A stretch of DNA of 64,000 nucleotides from DMER64 sp049652385. GTDB taxonomy: Bacteria; Bacteroidota; Bacteroidia; Bacteroidales; UBA932. The DNA lies in NCBI GenBank assembly GCA_049652385.1, contig JBASDX010000005.1, forward strand, positions 1-64,000, in the 5' to 3' direction. Position numbers and translations under genes: made by a program. Below the pieces are notes generated by a model that was not told the origin of the DNA, made no database searches, and was given only the letters and a program-made list of their open reading frames with translations. Each line of letters begins with the position of its first letter. Position 1 is the stretch's first letter. Below, piece by piece: positions 45,759-52,740 of this stretch.

Positions 45759-45941
45759 TCAGACAACGGTTTTCTCAATGATTTGTCTGCCACGGTAAAA
45801 ACCACATTCAGGACACACTCTGTGGTACATAACGGTTGCTCCGCAATTGGAACAAGTGGCCAACGTAGGTGTTTGCAATTTATAATGCGTTCTGCGTTTG
45901 TTTCTTCTTTGTTTTGAAGTTTTCTTTTTTGGAAGTGCCAT
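45759..45941 (-). CDS. rpmF: Ribosomal protein bL32
   Basis: A 60-aa large-subunit protein with a basic N-terminus (KKKTSKQRRNKRRTHYK) and a zinc ribbon of four cysteines (CSNCGATVMYHRVCPECGFY). It therefore has the zinc-binding form, unlike the zinc-free bL31 nearby. It lies 21 bp after the DUF177 gene, the usual yceD-rpmF pairing. Confidence 0.96.
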   Translation of the reverse strand: MALPKKKTSKQRRNKRRTHYKLQTPTLATCSNCGATVMYHRVCPECGFYRGRQIIEKTVV

Positions 45942-45962
45942 ATCTCAATCTCCTGATTTTTA

Positions 45963-46454
45963 TTATTTCTTTATCAAATCTTTCAGCCCGCTAAAAGCTG
46001 TATCATTAAAGTTTTCCTTTTCTTCCTGATGTTTCCACAAAGCCGGTACCTCTGCACTGCAGATTTCCTCTGAGAGGTGGACACGTCTGATGGGCAGAGC
46101 CAGGCATACGTAGTCGTATATATACTGCGTCAAGTCTATGCTTCCTGTGGCCAAATCTGTACATTCCTCTGTTTCTTCACCGGTCAATACGCCTTTGTGA
46201 AAAACAGGGACGGTCACATGACCCAGGCAGCGGTCGCACAAAAGTACAACATCTCCTTTAATTTCCACGGATATATAGGGAGTGTCTTCCTTTGATTTAT
46301 TGATTTCAACGTCAGTTGTGAGGCTGGCGTGTAGAATTTCCGTATTTTCAAACTCCGCAAAAAAAGCATCTTGCACCGGAAACGTAAAACAGTGTATTCC
46401 TTTGGGTAAGGACTTTGCTTCAATGACCGGCCTGCTATATTCCATCTGTTTCAT
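45963..46454 (-). CDS. DUF177 (YceD-like) protein
   Basis: A 163-aa protein of the DUF177 family with the conserved LLCDRCLGHVTVP motif and an acidic C-terminal half. In bacteria and plants relatives are tied to 23S rRNA accumulation and are nearly always encoded before rpmF, as here. It is first in the transcript with rpmF, tRNA-Arg and rubrerythrin. Confidence 0.88.
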   Translation of the reverse strand: MKQMEYSRPVIEAKSLPKGIHCFTFPVQDAFFAEFENTEILHASLTTDVEINKSKEDTPYISVEIKGDVVLLCDRCLGHVTVPVFHKGVLTGEETEECTDLATGSIDLTQYIYDYVCLALPIRRVHLSEEICSAEVPALWKHQEEKENFNDTAFSGLKDLIKK

Positions 46455-46474
46455 TTACCCGCAAAATGAGCCGA

Positions 46475-46482
46475 CAAAGTTA
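46475..46482 (-). promoter_or_regulatory. Promoter -7 element for DUF177-rpmF-tRNA-rubrerythrin
   Basis: TAACTTTG on the minus strand fits TAnnTTTG; the predicted leader is about 17 nt. It is divergent to the guaA promoter 33 bp away. Confidence 0.55.
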
Positions 46483-46514
46483 AACAAATATTTTAGATAA
46501 TCGTTGTTTTATTA

Positions 46515-46522
46515 TACTTTTG
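46515..46522 (+). promoter_or_regulatory. Promoter -7 element for the guaA-like gene
   Basis: TACTTTTG lies 24 bp before the ATG at 46547; the predicted leader is about 21 nt. I saw no purine-type riboswitch fold in the short leader. Confidence 0.55.
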
Positions 46523-46546
46523 CCATTACTCCCAACCTCTTGATTC

Positions 46547-47782
46547 ATGCAGGATACAATTTTTATCATTGATTTTGGCTCACCGTATTCTCAGCTGATT
46601 GGCAGAAAGTTACGCCAGATGAGCGTATATTGCGAAGTACACCCCTATACGCAGATACCTGCTGTGGATTATCAGGTGAAAGGCATTATCTTGTCCGGTA
46701 ATCCGGAGCCCTCCGATCTGAAGCGTTTTAAAGATCGCATTCCCCTGCTCAAAGTAGCTCCGGAAGATGGGGTCCCGGACACAACAAGACTTGCTCATTT
46801 TGCCAAAAACGTATGCGGTTGCAGCGGAGATTGGACGCCACAGCGTTATATTGCCTCTGCGATTGACGATTTGCGAACTAAAATCGGAGAAGAACACGTT
46901 GTCATGGCTATGTCCGGAGGAGTGGACAGTACGGTGACTGCCGTTCTCCTGCACAAGGCCATCGGGCAACAGCTCCATGGTATTTTTGTAGATAACGGAT
47001 TGTTGCGTGAAGATGAATTTCCCACAGTATTGAGCACGTACAGGAAAATGGGCCTGGATGTACGTGGAATTGACGCCTCGGCCCGCTTTTTTAACGCCCT
47101 GGAAGGTATTGCCGATCCTGAGACCAAACGAAAAGCCATAGGCAAAACGTTCATCGATGTTTTCGCCCAAGCGGCCAAAGAAATTCCAAACGCCGCCTGG
47201 CTGGCACAAGGCACCATTTATCCGGATGTTATTGAATCGGCACCAGTACCGGGAGGAAAAACAGCCGTCAAATCCCATCACAACGTAGGCGGACTGCCGG
47301 ATTACGTCCCGCTCAAAATAGTGGAACCGCTGCGGATGCTCTTTAAAGACGAAGTCAGACGTATAGGTTTGGCCCTGGGGATTGAAGAAGCCATGATATC
47401 CAGGCATCCTTTTCCGGGTCCCGGTTTGGGCATACGGATATTGGGGGAAGTAACACCGGAAAAAGCGGCCATCCTGAGGCAGGCTGACGGTCTGTTCATA
47501 CGTCTGTTGCGCAAATATGGACTGTACCAAAAAGTGTGGCAAGCGGGAGCGGTTTTATTACCGGTAAAAACAGTAGGTGTTACAGATAACGATCGTACGT
47601 ACGAATATACATTGGCCTTGCGTGCCGTAACGTCTGTAGACGGCATGACGGCGGAGTGGGTACACCTGCCGTACGATTTTCTGATGGAAGTATCCCATGA
47701 GATAATGAAAACAGTACCCGGTATAAACCGCGTGGTATACGATATTTCATCCAAGCCGCCCGCTACTATCGAATGGGAATAA
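46547..47782 (+). CDS. guaA: GMP synthase with deleted glutaminase core
   Basis: A 411-aa protein, about 100 residues shorter than normal GuaA. Residues 1-70 match the start of the class I glutamine amidotransferase domain (FIIDFGSPYSQLIGR, VKGIILSGNPEPS). The chain then jumps directly to the end of that domain (APEDGVPD...FAKNVCGCSGDWTP). The catalytic GxCYG nucleophile and the His-Pro-Glu dyad are absent. The ATP-pyrophosphatase (MAMSGGVDSTV, residues ~121-130) and dimerisation domains to the final PPATIEWE are complete. The frame is open throughout, so this is not a frameshift. The enzyme should work with ammonia, or with a glutaminase acting in trans. Confidence 0.9.
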   Translation: MQDTIFIIDFGSPYSQLIGRKLRQMSVYCEVHPYTQIPAVDYQVKGIILSGNPEPSDLKRFKDRIPLLKVAPEDGVPDTTRLAHFAKNVCGCSGDWTPQRYIASAIDDLRTKIGEEHVVMAMSGGVDSTVTAVLLHKAIGQQLHGIFVDNGLLREDEFPTVLSTYRKMGLDVRGIDASARFFNALEGIADPETKRKAIGKTFIDVFAQAAKEIPNAAWLAQGTIYPDVIESAPVPGGKTAVKSHHNVGGLPDYVPLKIVEPLRMLFKDEVRRIGLALGIEEAMISRHPFPGPGLGIRILGEVTPEKAAILRQADGLFIRLLRKYGLYQKVWQAGAVLLPVKTVGVTDNDRTYEYTLALRAVTSVDGMTAEWVHLPYDFLMEVSHEIMKTVPGINRVVYDISSKPPATIEWE

Positions 47783-48287
47783 CGGCGGCAAGTGCCTTAC
47801 GGAGCACCTGTTCATCTTTTTGGCTAAAAGCCACCAATAGTACTTCTCTAATGGTTTTATCCGTTTCCAGAAACCCGGTTATCGCCCGGACGGCTACTGC
47901 AGCAGCTTTTTTAACAGGATAACCATACACCCCTGTACTGATAGCCGGAAACGCCAGTGTTTTCACTCCCTGCACAACGGCCAATTGCAGGCTGTTCAGA
48001 TAACAGGAAGCCAATTGTTCAGGCTCTCCCGCCGTTCCTCCTCTCCAAACGGGCCCTACGGTATGGATTACAAATTTGGCCGGCAGTCTGTAACCTTTGG
48101 TGATTTTGGCTTGCCCTACATCACACCCTCCCAGGGTACGGCACTCTCCCAGCAATTCCGGTCCGGCAGCTCTGTGAATAGCTCCGTCCACTCCGCCACC
48201 GCCCAATAAGGTTTTGTTGGCAGCATTGACAATGGCATCTACCTGCACCATGGTGATATCGCCTTTTACAACAGTAATTCTATTCAT
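47766..48287 (-). CDS. Macro-domain ADP-ribose hydrolase (YmdB-like)
   Basis: A 173-aa macro domain. It has the ADP-ribose-binding motifs DAIVNAANKTLLGGGGVDGAIH and FPAISTGVYGYPVKKAA, typical of the MacroD/YmdB branch that removes ADP-ribose or deacetylates O-acetyl-ADP-ribose. It overlaps the glycosylase-like gene upstream by 4 bp and the convergent guaA tail by 17 bp. The pairing with a DNA glycosylase may link it to nucleic acid repair or ADP-ribosylation reversal, which is inference. Confidence 0.92.
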   Translation of the reverse strand: MNRITVVKGDITMVQVDAIVNAANKTLLGGGGVDGAIHRAAGPELLGECRTLGGCDVGQAKITKGYRLPAKFVIHTVGPVWRGGTAGEPEQLASCYLNSLQLAVVQGVKTLAFPAISTGVYGYPVKKAAAVAVRAITGFLETDKTIREVLLVAFSQKDEQVLRKALAAVIPIR

Positions 48288-48883
48288 ACTATTTCCGTAA
48301 ACAATTGCTCATAAAAAGCAGCTTTTTTCTCCAGGCTCATGGGATACGCTCTTGACGTGGAAGGCATCCGGTATAATTTCAAGGTCCTTGCTCCGTAGTG
48401 GAAAGGGACAGATTCCCCGACTTTGGGAAGGTCCGGTGTTTGCTCAAATCCGGGACCGGCCAGGACTTGCATAAGGATTTCTGCTGCTTTTTGTCCCGTA
48501 ACTGCCACGTGAGTACAGGCCGGAATACGCAACAGCATGCCGGCCAAATCTACCGGCTCCACAACATGCAAATATTTATCAGATGCATTTCCTTTTTCTC
48601 TGATGATTTTATGGGCCGTATCGTACAGGGCAATGCCTTTTGCTGTACAAAATGCTTTAATGCCTTCTTTATCAAATGTTTTACCTCTAATAAAATAAGT
48701 TTTATCGTTAAAAAAAACGTATCCGACAATACGCCACATATCGTTCTGAAAATTTGGATAGTAAAAATCCATAGACCAACGGGCCGCCGGCGGAGGAAAA
48801 CTGCCCATCATCAAAAGCCGTGCTTTTGGTGGAAGAAAAGGCTCTAATGGATGATTTTCCTGCAGACTGAACAACGTATTCAT
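48284..48883 (-). CDS. Uracil-DNA-glycosylase-fold protein (Mug/UDG-like)
   Basis: A 199-aa protein from the ATG at 48883. The family 4/Mug-like signs are LLMMGSFPPPAARWSMDFYYPNFQNDMWRI split over the active-site region, IALYDTAHKII, and a late VPFHYGAR followed by MPSTSRAYP in the place of the usual H-P-S-P type motif. It probably removes damaged or mismatched bases. Substrate is unknown. It is followed by the macro-domain gene with a 4-bp overlap. Confidence 0.75.
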   Translation of the reverse strand: MNTLFSLQENHPLEPFLPPKARLLMMGSFPPPAARWSMDFYYPNFQNDMWRIVGYVFFNDKTYFIRGKTFDKEGIKAFCTAKGIALYDTAHKIIREKGNASDKYLHVVEPVDLAGMLLRIPACTHVAVTGQKAAEILMQVLAGPGFEQTPDLPKVGESVPFHYGARTLKLYRMPSTSRAYPMSLEKKAAFYEQLFTEIV

Positions 48884-48939
48884 AAAAGTACTAATATCGC
48901 ACATTATTTTAACTAATCTACAAATACAAAATAAATGAA

Positions 48940-49968
48940 ATGAAAATTGGTCTTACCTACGACCTGCGGACTGAATACCTGTCTTTGGGGTATACAGAAG
49001 AAGAAACCGCAGAATTTGATAACACAGAGACGATCCGGGGTATCGAAATGGCCCTGCATGCACTGGGTTACGAAACCGAGCGCATTGGCAACTCACGGTC
49101 ACTCATGATGCGTCTGCTGGAAGGAAACAGGTGGGACCTTGTTTTCAACATTTGTGAGGGACTTTTTGGCGACGGAAGGGAATCGCTTGTTCCTGCCATT
49201 CTGGATGACTGGCAAATTCCTTATGTTTTTTCGGGAGCTGCAACCATGGCTCTTACGCTGAACAAAGCCTTATGCAAGAGAGTGGTAAGAGATGCCGGCA
49301 TACCTACTCCCGATTTCTGTCTGGTCAATTCCGAAAACGACCTGTTACAAGACAAACCATCCTTCCCTCTTTTTTTGAAACCTTCCATGGAAGGCTCCGG
49401 CAAAGGAATTAGCGAATTCTCATTGGTTACAACAGAAGAAGAATACAGGAGAGTATGCCTCCATTTGTTAAAACAATTCAACCAGCCTGTACTTGTTGAA
49501 TCATTCCTGCCCGGAAGGGAATTTACGGTCGGTATTTGCGGAAACGGGCCCGATGCCCGTGTAATTGGTGCCATGGAGATCGTGTTTAAACAAGAAGCCT
49601 CTGCTGTTTATTCCTATGAAAACAAACAAAATTACAAGACAGTAGTGGAATATCGTCCGGCAGACCGGGATATGGCATCCAGGTGCAGCCGTCTGGCTTT
49701 GCAAGTCTGGGAAGTTACAGGCTCTAAAGATGCCGGACGTGTTGATATGAAGCTTAACGCCTATGGAGAACCCGAATTCATGGAAATAAACCCATTGGCC
49801 GGTTTGAATTACAAAGATTCCGATCTGCCCATACTGGCCAGGATGCATGGAATGAATTTCCAACAATTGATAGATGCCATTATGCAATCGGCCACAAAGC
49901 GGATTTTCTGCAACCAGATGCAAACGGTAACCATTGAAAATGAGCAATACAGTTGTTATCCTGCATAA
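48940..49968 (+). CDS. D-Ala-D-Ala-ligase-like ATP-grasp enzyme (first)
   Basis: A 342-aa ATP-grasp ligase. Segments seen are NICEGLFGDGRESLVPAILD, FSGAATMALTLNKALCKRVVRDAGIPTPDF, the ATP lysine region FPLFLKPSMEGSGKGI, VESFLPGREFTVGI, and the metal site FMEINPLAGL. True Ddl enzymes have EVNTLPGFT in that last place, and the substrate-binding loops differ, so this probably joins another carboxylate and amine. It forms a four-gene unit with a second ATP-grasp (29-bp overlap), a GNAT and a flavin reductase. Confidence 0.82.
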   Translation: MKIGLTYDLRTEYLSLGYTEEETAEFDNTETIRGIEMALHALGYETERIGNSRSLMMRLLEGNRWDLVFNICEGLFGDGRESLVPAILDDWQIPYVFSGAATMALTLNKALCKRVVRDAGIPTPDFCLVNSENDLLQDKPSFPLFLKPSMEGSGKGISEFSLVTTEEEYRRVCLHLLKQFNQPVLVESFLPGREFTVGICGNGPDARVIGAMEIVFKQEASAVYSYENKQNYKTVVEYRPADRDMASRCSRLALQVWEVTGSKDAGRVDMKLNAYGEPEFMEINPLAGLNYKDSDLPILARMHGMNFQQLIDAIMQSATKRIFCNQMQTVTIENEQYSCYPA

Positions 49969-50908
49969 CCGGCTTCCGGCTCAACCTACTCCGGATGAGC
50001 AAGATGTTATGGACCAGGTGCAGCTGGTTCAAAAGGCTTTGGAAGCGCCGGGCTATAGGTGTCATGTACTTGACGTGGGCAACAACCTGTATGAAGATCT
50101 GCAGCACGTAGCATCACTCAAACCTGCTTTTGTATTTAACCTGGTTGAATCTGTTTTTGGTTCTACCGGATTGTTGCATATGGTCCCTTCCATACTAAGT
50201 GCATGGAAAATACCTTATACAGGAGTAAGTGAAGAGGGGTTGTACCTGACCACCCGAAAAGTGCTGGCCAAACAAATCATGCGTTCCCACGGAATTGCAA
50301 CTCCGGACTGGTTCCCAATTGGAAGTACTGCATGCCTTCACAGCCATAAGAAATACATTGTCAAACCTCTGTCTGAAGAAGGATCGGCAGGATTGGACGA
50401 ACATCATGTTTTTGACCCTCTTTCCACCGGAGTGCAAGACTGGCTGTATTCTTTCAATCCAAACGAATTTTTTGTTGAAGAATATATTGAGGGACGTGAG
50501 TTCAACCTGAGTATTACAGGATGTCCGGACCGTTACAACTTGTATCCCATTCCGGAAATGATCTTCAGCGATTATCCTCCCGGAAAACCGAGGGTCTTGG
50601 GCTACCGCTCCAAATGGGAAGAGGATTCGTTTGAATACACGCATACCTTCCGAAAATTTGACACATTAAACCACACACCGGAATTGTGTTCCGCATTGCA
50701 AGAAACAGCCATTGCATGCGGAAAATTGTTTCGGTTATCAGGGTATTTCAGGATAGATATACGTGTAGGAAACAATAACATACCACAGGTTCTTGAAATC
50801 AACGGAAATCCCTGCATCTCACCCGATAGCGGATTCATTGCAGCGGGCAGGCAAGCCGGTTATTCCATTAACCAGATTATTGCTCAGATTACAGCATATC
50901 TTAATTGA
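49940..50908 (+). CDS. ATP-grasp ligase (second)
   Basis: A 322-aa ATP-grasp protein. Start chosen at the ATG at 49940 (MSNTVVILHNR); a TTG at 49934 is in frame. Motifs are FNLVESVFGSTGLLHMVPSIL, YTGVSEEGLYLTTRKVLAKQIM, KKYIVKPLSEEGSAGL, FVEEYIEGREFNLSI and the metal site VLEINGNPCISPDSGF. It is distinct in sequence from the first ligase, so the pair may act in successive steps on one product. Product and substrates are unknown. Confidence 0.8.
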   Translation: MSNTVVILHNRLPAQPTPDEQDVMDQVQLVQKALEAPGYRCHVLDVGNNLYEDLQHVASLKPAFVFNLVESVFGSTGLLHMVPSILSAWKIPYTGVSEEGLYLTTRKVLAKQIMRSHGIATPDWFPIGSTACLHSHKKYIVKPLSEEGSAGLDEHHVFDPLSTGVQDWLYSFNPNEFFVEEYIEGREFNLSITGCPDRYNLYPIPEMIFSDYPPGKPRVLGYRSKWEEDSFEYTHTFRKFDTLNHTPELCSALQETAIACGKLFRLSGYFRIDIRVGNNNIPQVLEINGNPCISPDSGFIAAGRQAGYSINQIIAQITAYLN

Positions 50909-50913
50909 AGAAT

Positions 50914-51414
50914 ATGAATAGCACATTCAGACATACGCTCCTGCCGGCTGACAGAGGCCCCCTTGCAGCTGTAATGCAATCTACGGGTCTCTTTTATGAT
51001 TTTGAGATAGCCGTAGCTTTAGAAGTCCTTGACACCTTACTGGAACAAGGAGAACAATCCGGATATTCTATTGTTATAGCTCAACAAGATACCCTGCCGG
51101 TAGCTTTTTCAGTATACGGTCCAACACCTTGTACCGTATCGGGATGGGACATCTATTGGATGGCTGTCAAGGATAACCTGAGGGGCAAAGGACTGGGGTC
51201 TTTACTTATGGAAATCATAGAGAAGAACATAGTAAAGCAAGGAGGAACAAACATCTGGATAGAGACTTCAGGCAGAGAAGCTTATTTACCCACCCGCAGG
51301 TTTTACGAGAAACATCGGTACCGGGCCATGGCAGAGCTGTCTGACTTTTATGCTCCCGGTGACAGCAAGGTAATTTACGGAAAAGATATATCTTTATACC
51401 GTAAAACAATTTGA
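50914..51414 (+). CDS. GNAT-family N-acetyltransferase
   Basis: A 166-aa acetyltransferase from the ATG at 50914; a TTG at 50905 overlaps the previous stop. The acetyl-CoA binding motif is MAVKDNLRGKGLGSLLMEIIE, and the end RFYEKHRYRAMAEL is typical. It may add an acyl group to the product of the two ATP-grasp enzymes. The next gene's ATG lies 8 bp after its stop. Confidence 0.85.
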   Translation: MNSTFRHTLLPADRGPLAAVMQSTGLFYDFEIAVALEVLDTLLEQGEQSGYSIVIAQQDTLPVAFSVYGPTPCTVSGWDIYWMAVKDNLRGKGLGSLLMEIIEKNIVKQGGTNIWIETSGREAYLPTRRFYEKHRYRAMAELSDFYAPGDSKVIYGKDISLYRKTI

Positions 51415-51422
51415 ATAAAACC

Positions 51423-51992
51423 ATGAACCATCTTGTTAAAAAGGATATTGTCGTACTAGTTGGCAGCCTTAGAAAAGAATCCTACAGCCGCAAAATGGCA
51501 GAAGCCATGAAGGCCTTTGCCCCGGAAACCTGGAATATGCACATTGTTGAAATCGGGGATATGCCTTTATACAACGAAGATTTGGAAGGCGTTAATGTAC
51601 AGCCTCCTACTTCCTGGGTAGCATTCAGAGAGCAGCTGGCCCATGCAAACGCAGTGCTCATCGTCACGCCGGAATACAACCGTTCCACCTCGGCAGCTCT
51701 TAAAAATGCCATTGACATAGGATCGCGTCCCTATACAAAAAACCTCTGGAGTAACAAGCCGGCCGCCATAGTATCCATATCTCCCGGAGCCATTGGAGGT
51801 TTTGGAGCCAATAACCACTTACGGCAATCCCTTGCCTGTTTGAACACACCTGTTCTTACGGCACCGGAAATGTATATTGGGAACGTTCACAAACTTTTTG
51901 ATAGAAGCGGTCAGTTGCTTACGGACAGCGGAATAGACAAACTTATCGAGCGTTTTTTCAACCTCTTTGAGCGTTGGGTGGAACGGTTTTAA
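51423..51992 (+). CDS. NAD(P)H-dependent FMN reductase
   Basis: A 189-aa flavodoxin-like protein from the ATG at 51423; an in-frame TTG at 51411 is possible. The FMN-binding loop is VGSLRKESYSRKMAEA, and the TPEYNRSTSAALKNAID signature marks the NADPH-dependent FMN reductase/azoreductase family. It may provide reduced flavin or quinone protection. It is the last gene of the ATP-grasp unit, and its tail overlaps convergent patatin by 35 bp. Confidence 0.88.
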   Translation: MNHLVKKDIVVLVGSLRKESYSRKMAEAMKAFAPETWNMHIVEIGDMPLYNEDLEGVNVQPPTSWVAFREQLAHANAVLIVTPEYNRSTSAALKNAIDIGSRPYTKNLWSNKPAAIVSISPGAIGGFGANNHLRQSLACLNTPVLTAPEMYIGNVHKLFDRSGQLLTDSGIDKLIERFFNLFERWVERF

Positions 51993-52740
51993 GCGCCCGG
52001 GCGTTGTAGCCTAAATCAAACATTTCCTCTTTGTATTTCAGATCGTAAGCACTGTAACGGGCCATTTCCGCATCTTCAATGACCAGGTCTGCCTGCTGCA
52101 AATCCATGGCGGCTCCCGCATGGAATAGCATAGTGACGCTGCGTTCAGCAATGTAATGAACGGAAGGGGCATATTTATGGTCTGTTGGCGGCATAGGAAA
52201 CAGATTAACAGCGAATACTCTTTTACAGTCTTCACGGATTACCTTAACGGGGACGTTTCTCAACACGCCTCCGTCAACATAATGTTTTCCGTGTATCTTG
52301 ACAGGTGGAAAAATTACCGGAATACTGCAGGAGGCCATAACCGCATCTATAAGCGGCCCGCTTTGGAATACTACTTCTTGAGCCGTTTCCAGGCACGTAG
52401 CCACAATCTTTGCAGGAATCTGCAATTCTTCAAAAGTACGTACCCTGAATGTTTGTTCAAGAATCTTCCGAACAGGAAGAGAATCTACCAGACTATCTTT
52501 TATACGTCTGATACGTATAAAATCTTTTAACGATAAATCATTGAATGCTTCAAGCATTTCTTCAATGGAAAACCCCTGGGCAAAGTAAGCGGCAACGATA
52601 GAACCCACACTTGTCCCCGATACAGTTTCCGGAACATAACCCAATTCCAGTAACCGCTTTAATACGCCCAAATGGTAATAGCCTCTGGCGCCTCCGCCGC
52701 CAAAGGCTATTCCTAAAGCATGTCTTTGTTTATCTGTCAT
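51958..52740 (-). CDS. Patatin-like phospholipase
   Basis: A 260-aa lipid acyl hydrolase of the RssA type. The oxyanion motif is GGGGARGYYHLG, the nucleophile elbow GTSVGS, and the catalytic Asp lies in YVDGGVLRNVP. There is no signal peptide, so it should act in the cytoplasm or on the inner membrane. It is the last of five genes headed by an ABC transporter, overlapping the beta-barrel gene by 4 bp. Confidence 0.92.
   Translation of the reverse strand: MTDKQRHALGIAFGGGGARGYYHLGVLKRLLELGYVPETVSGTSVGSIVAAYFAQGFSIEEMLEAFNDLSLKDFIRIRRIKDSLVDSLPVRKILEQTFRVRTFEELQIPAKIVATCLETAQEVVFQSGPLIDAVMASCSIPVIFPPVKIHGKHYVDGGVLRNVPVKVIREDCKRVFAVNLFPMPPTDHKYAPSVHYIAERSVTMLFHAGAAMDLQQADLVIEDAEMARYSAYDLKYKEEMFDLGYNARALKTVPPNAQRG

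Noticed and set aside
46740..46800. Frameshift or sequencing error as the cause of the short GMP synthase
   Set aside because: The frame is continuous through the junction and there are no spare bases that could encode the missing ~100 residues in any frame. The deletion is real in this sequence.
46610..47542. 310-codon open frame antisense to guaA
   Set aside because: It mirrors the conserved synthetase domain and has no family features of its own.
48940..49968. Calling the first ATP-grasp gene ddl
   Set aside because: Substrate loops and the metal-site motif differ from true D-Ala-D-Ala ligases, and it is paired with a second ligase and a GNAT. The peptidoglycan role is not supported.
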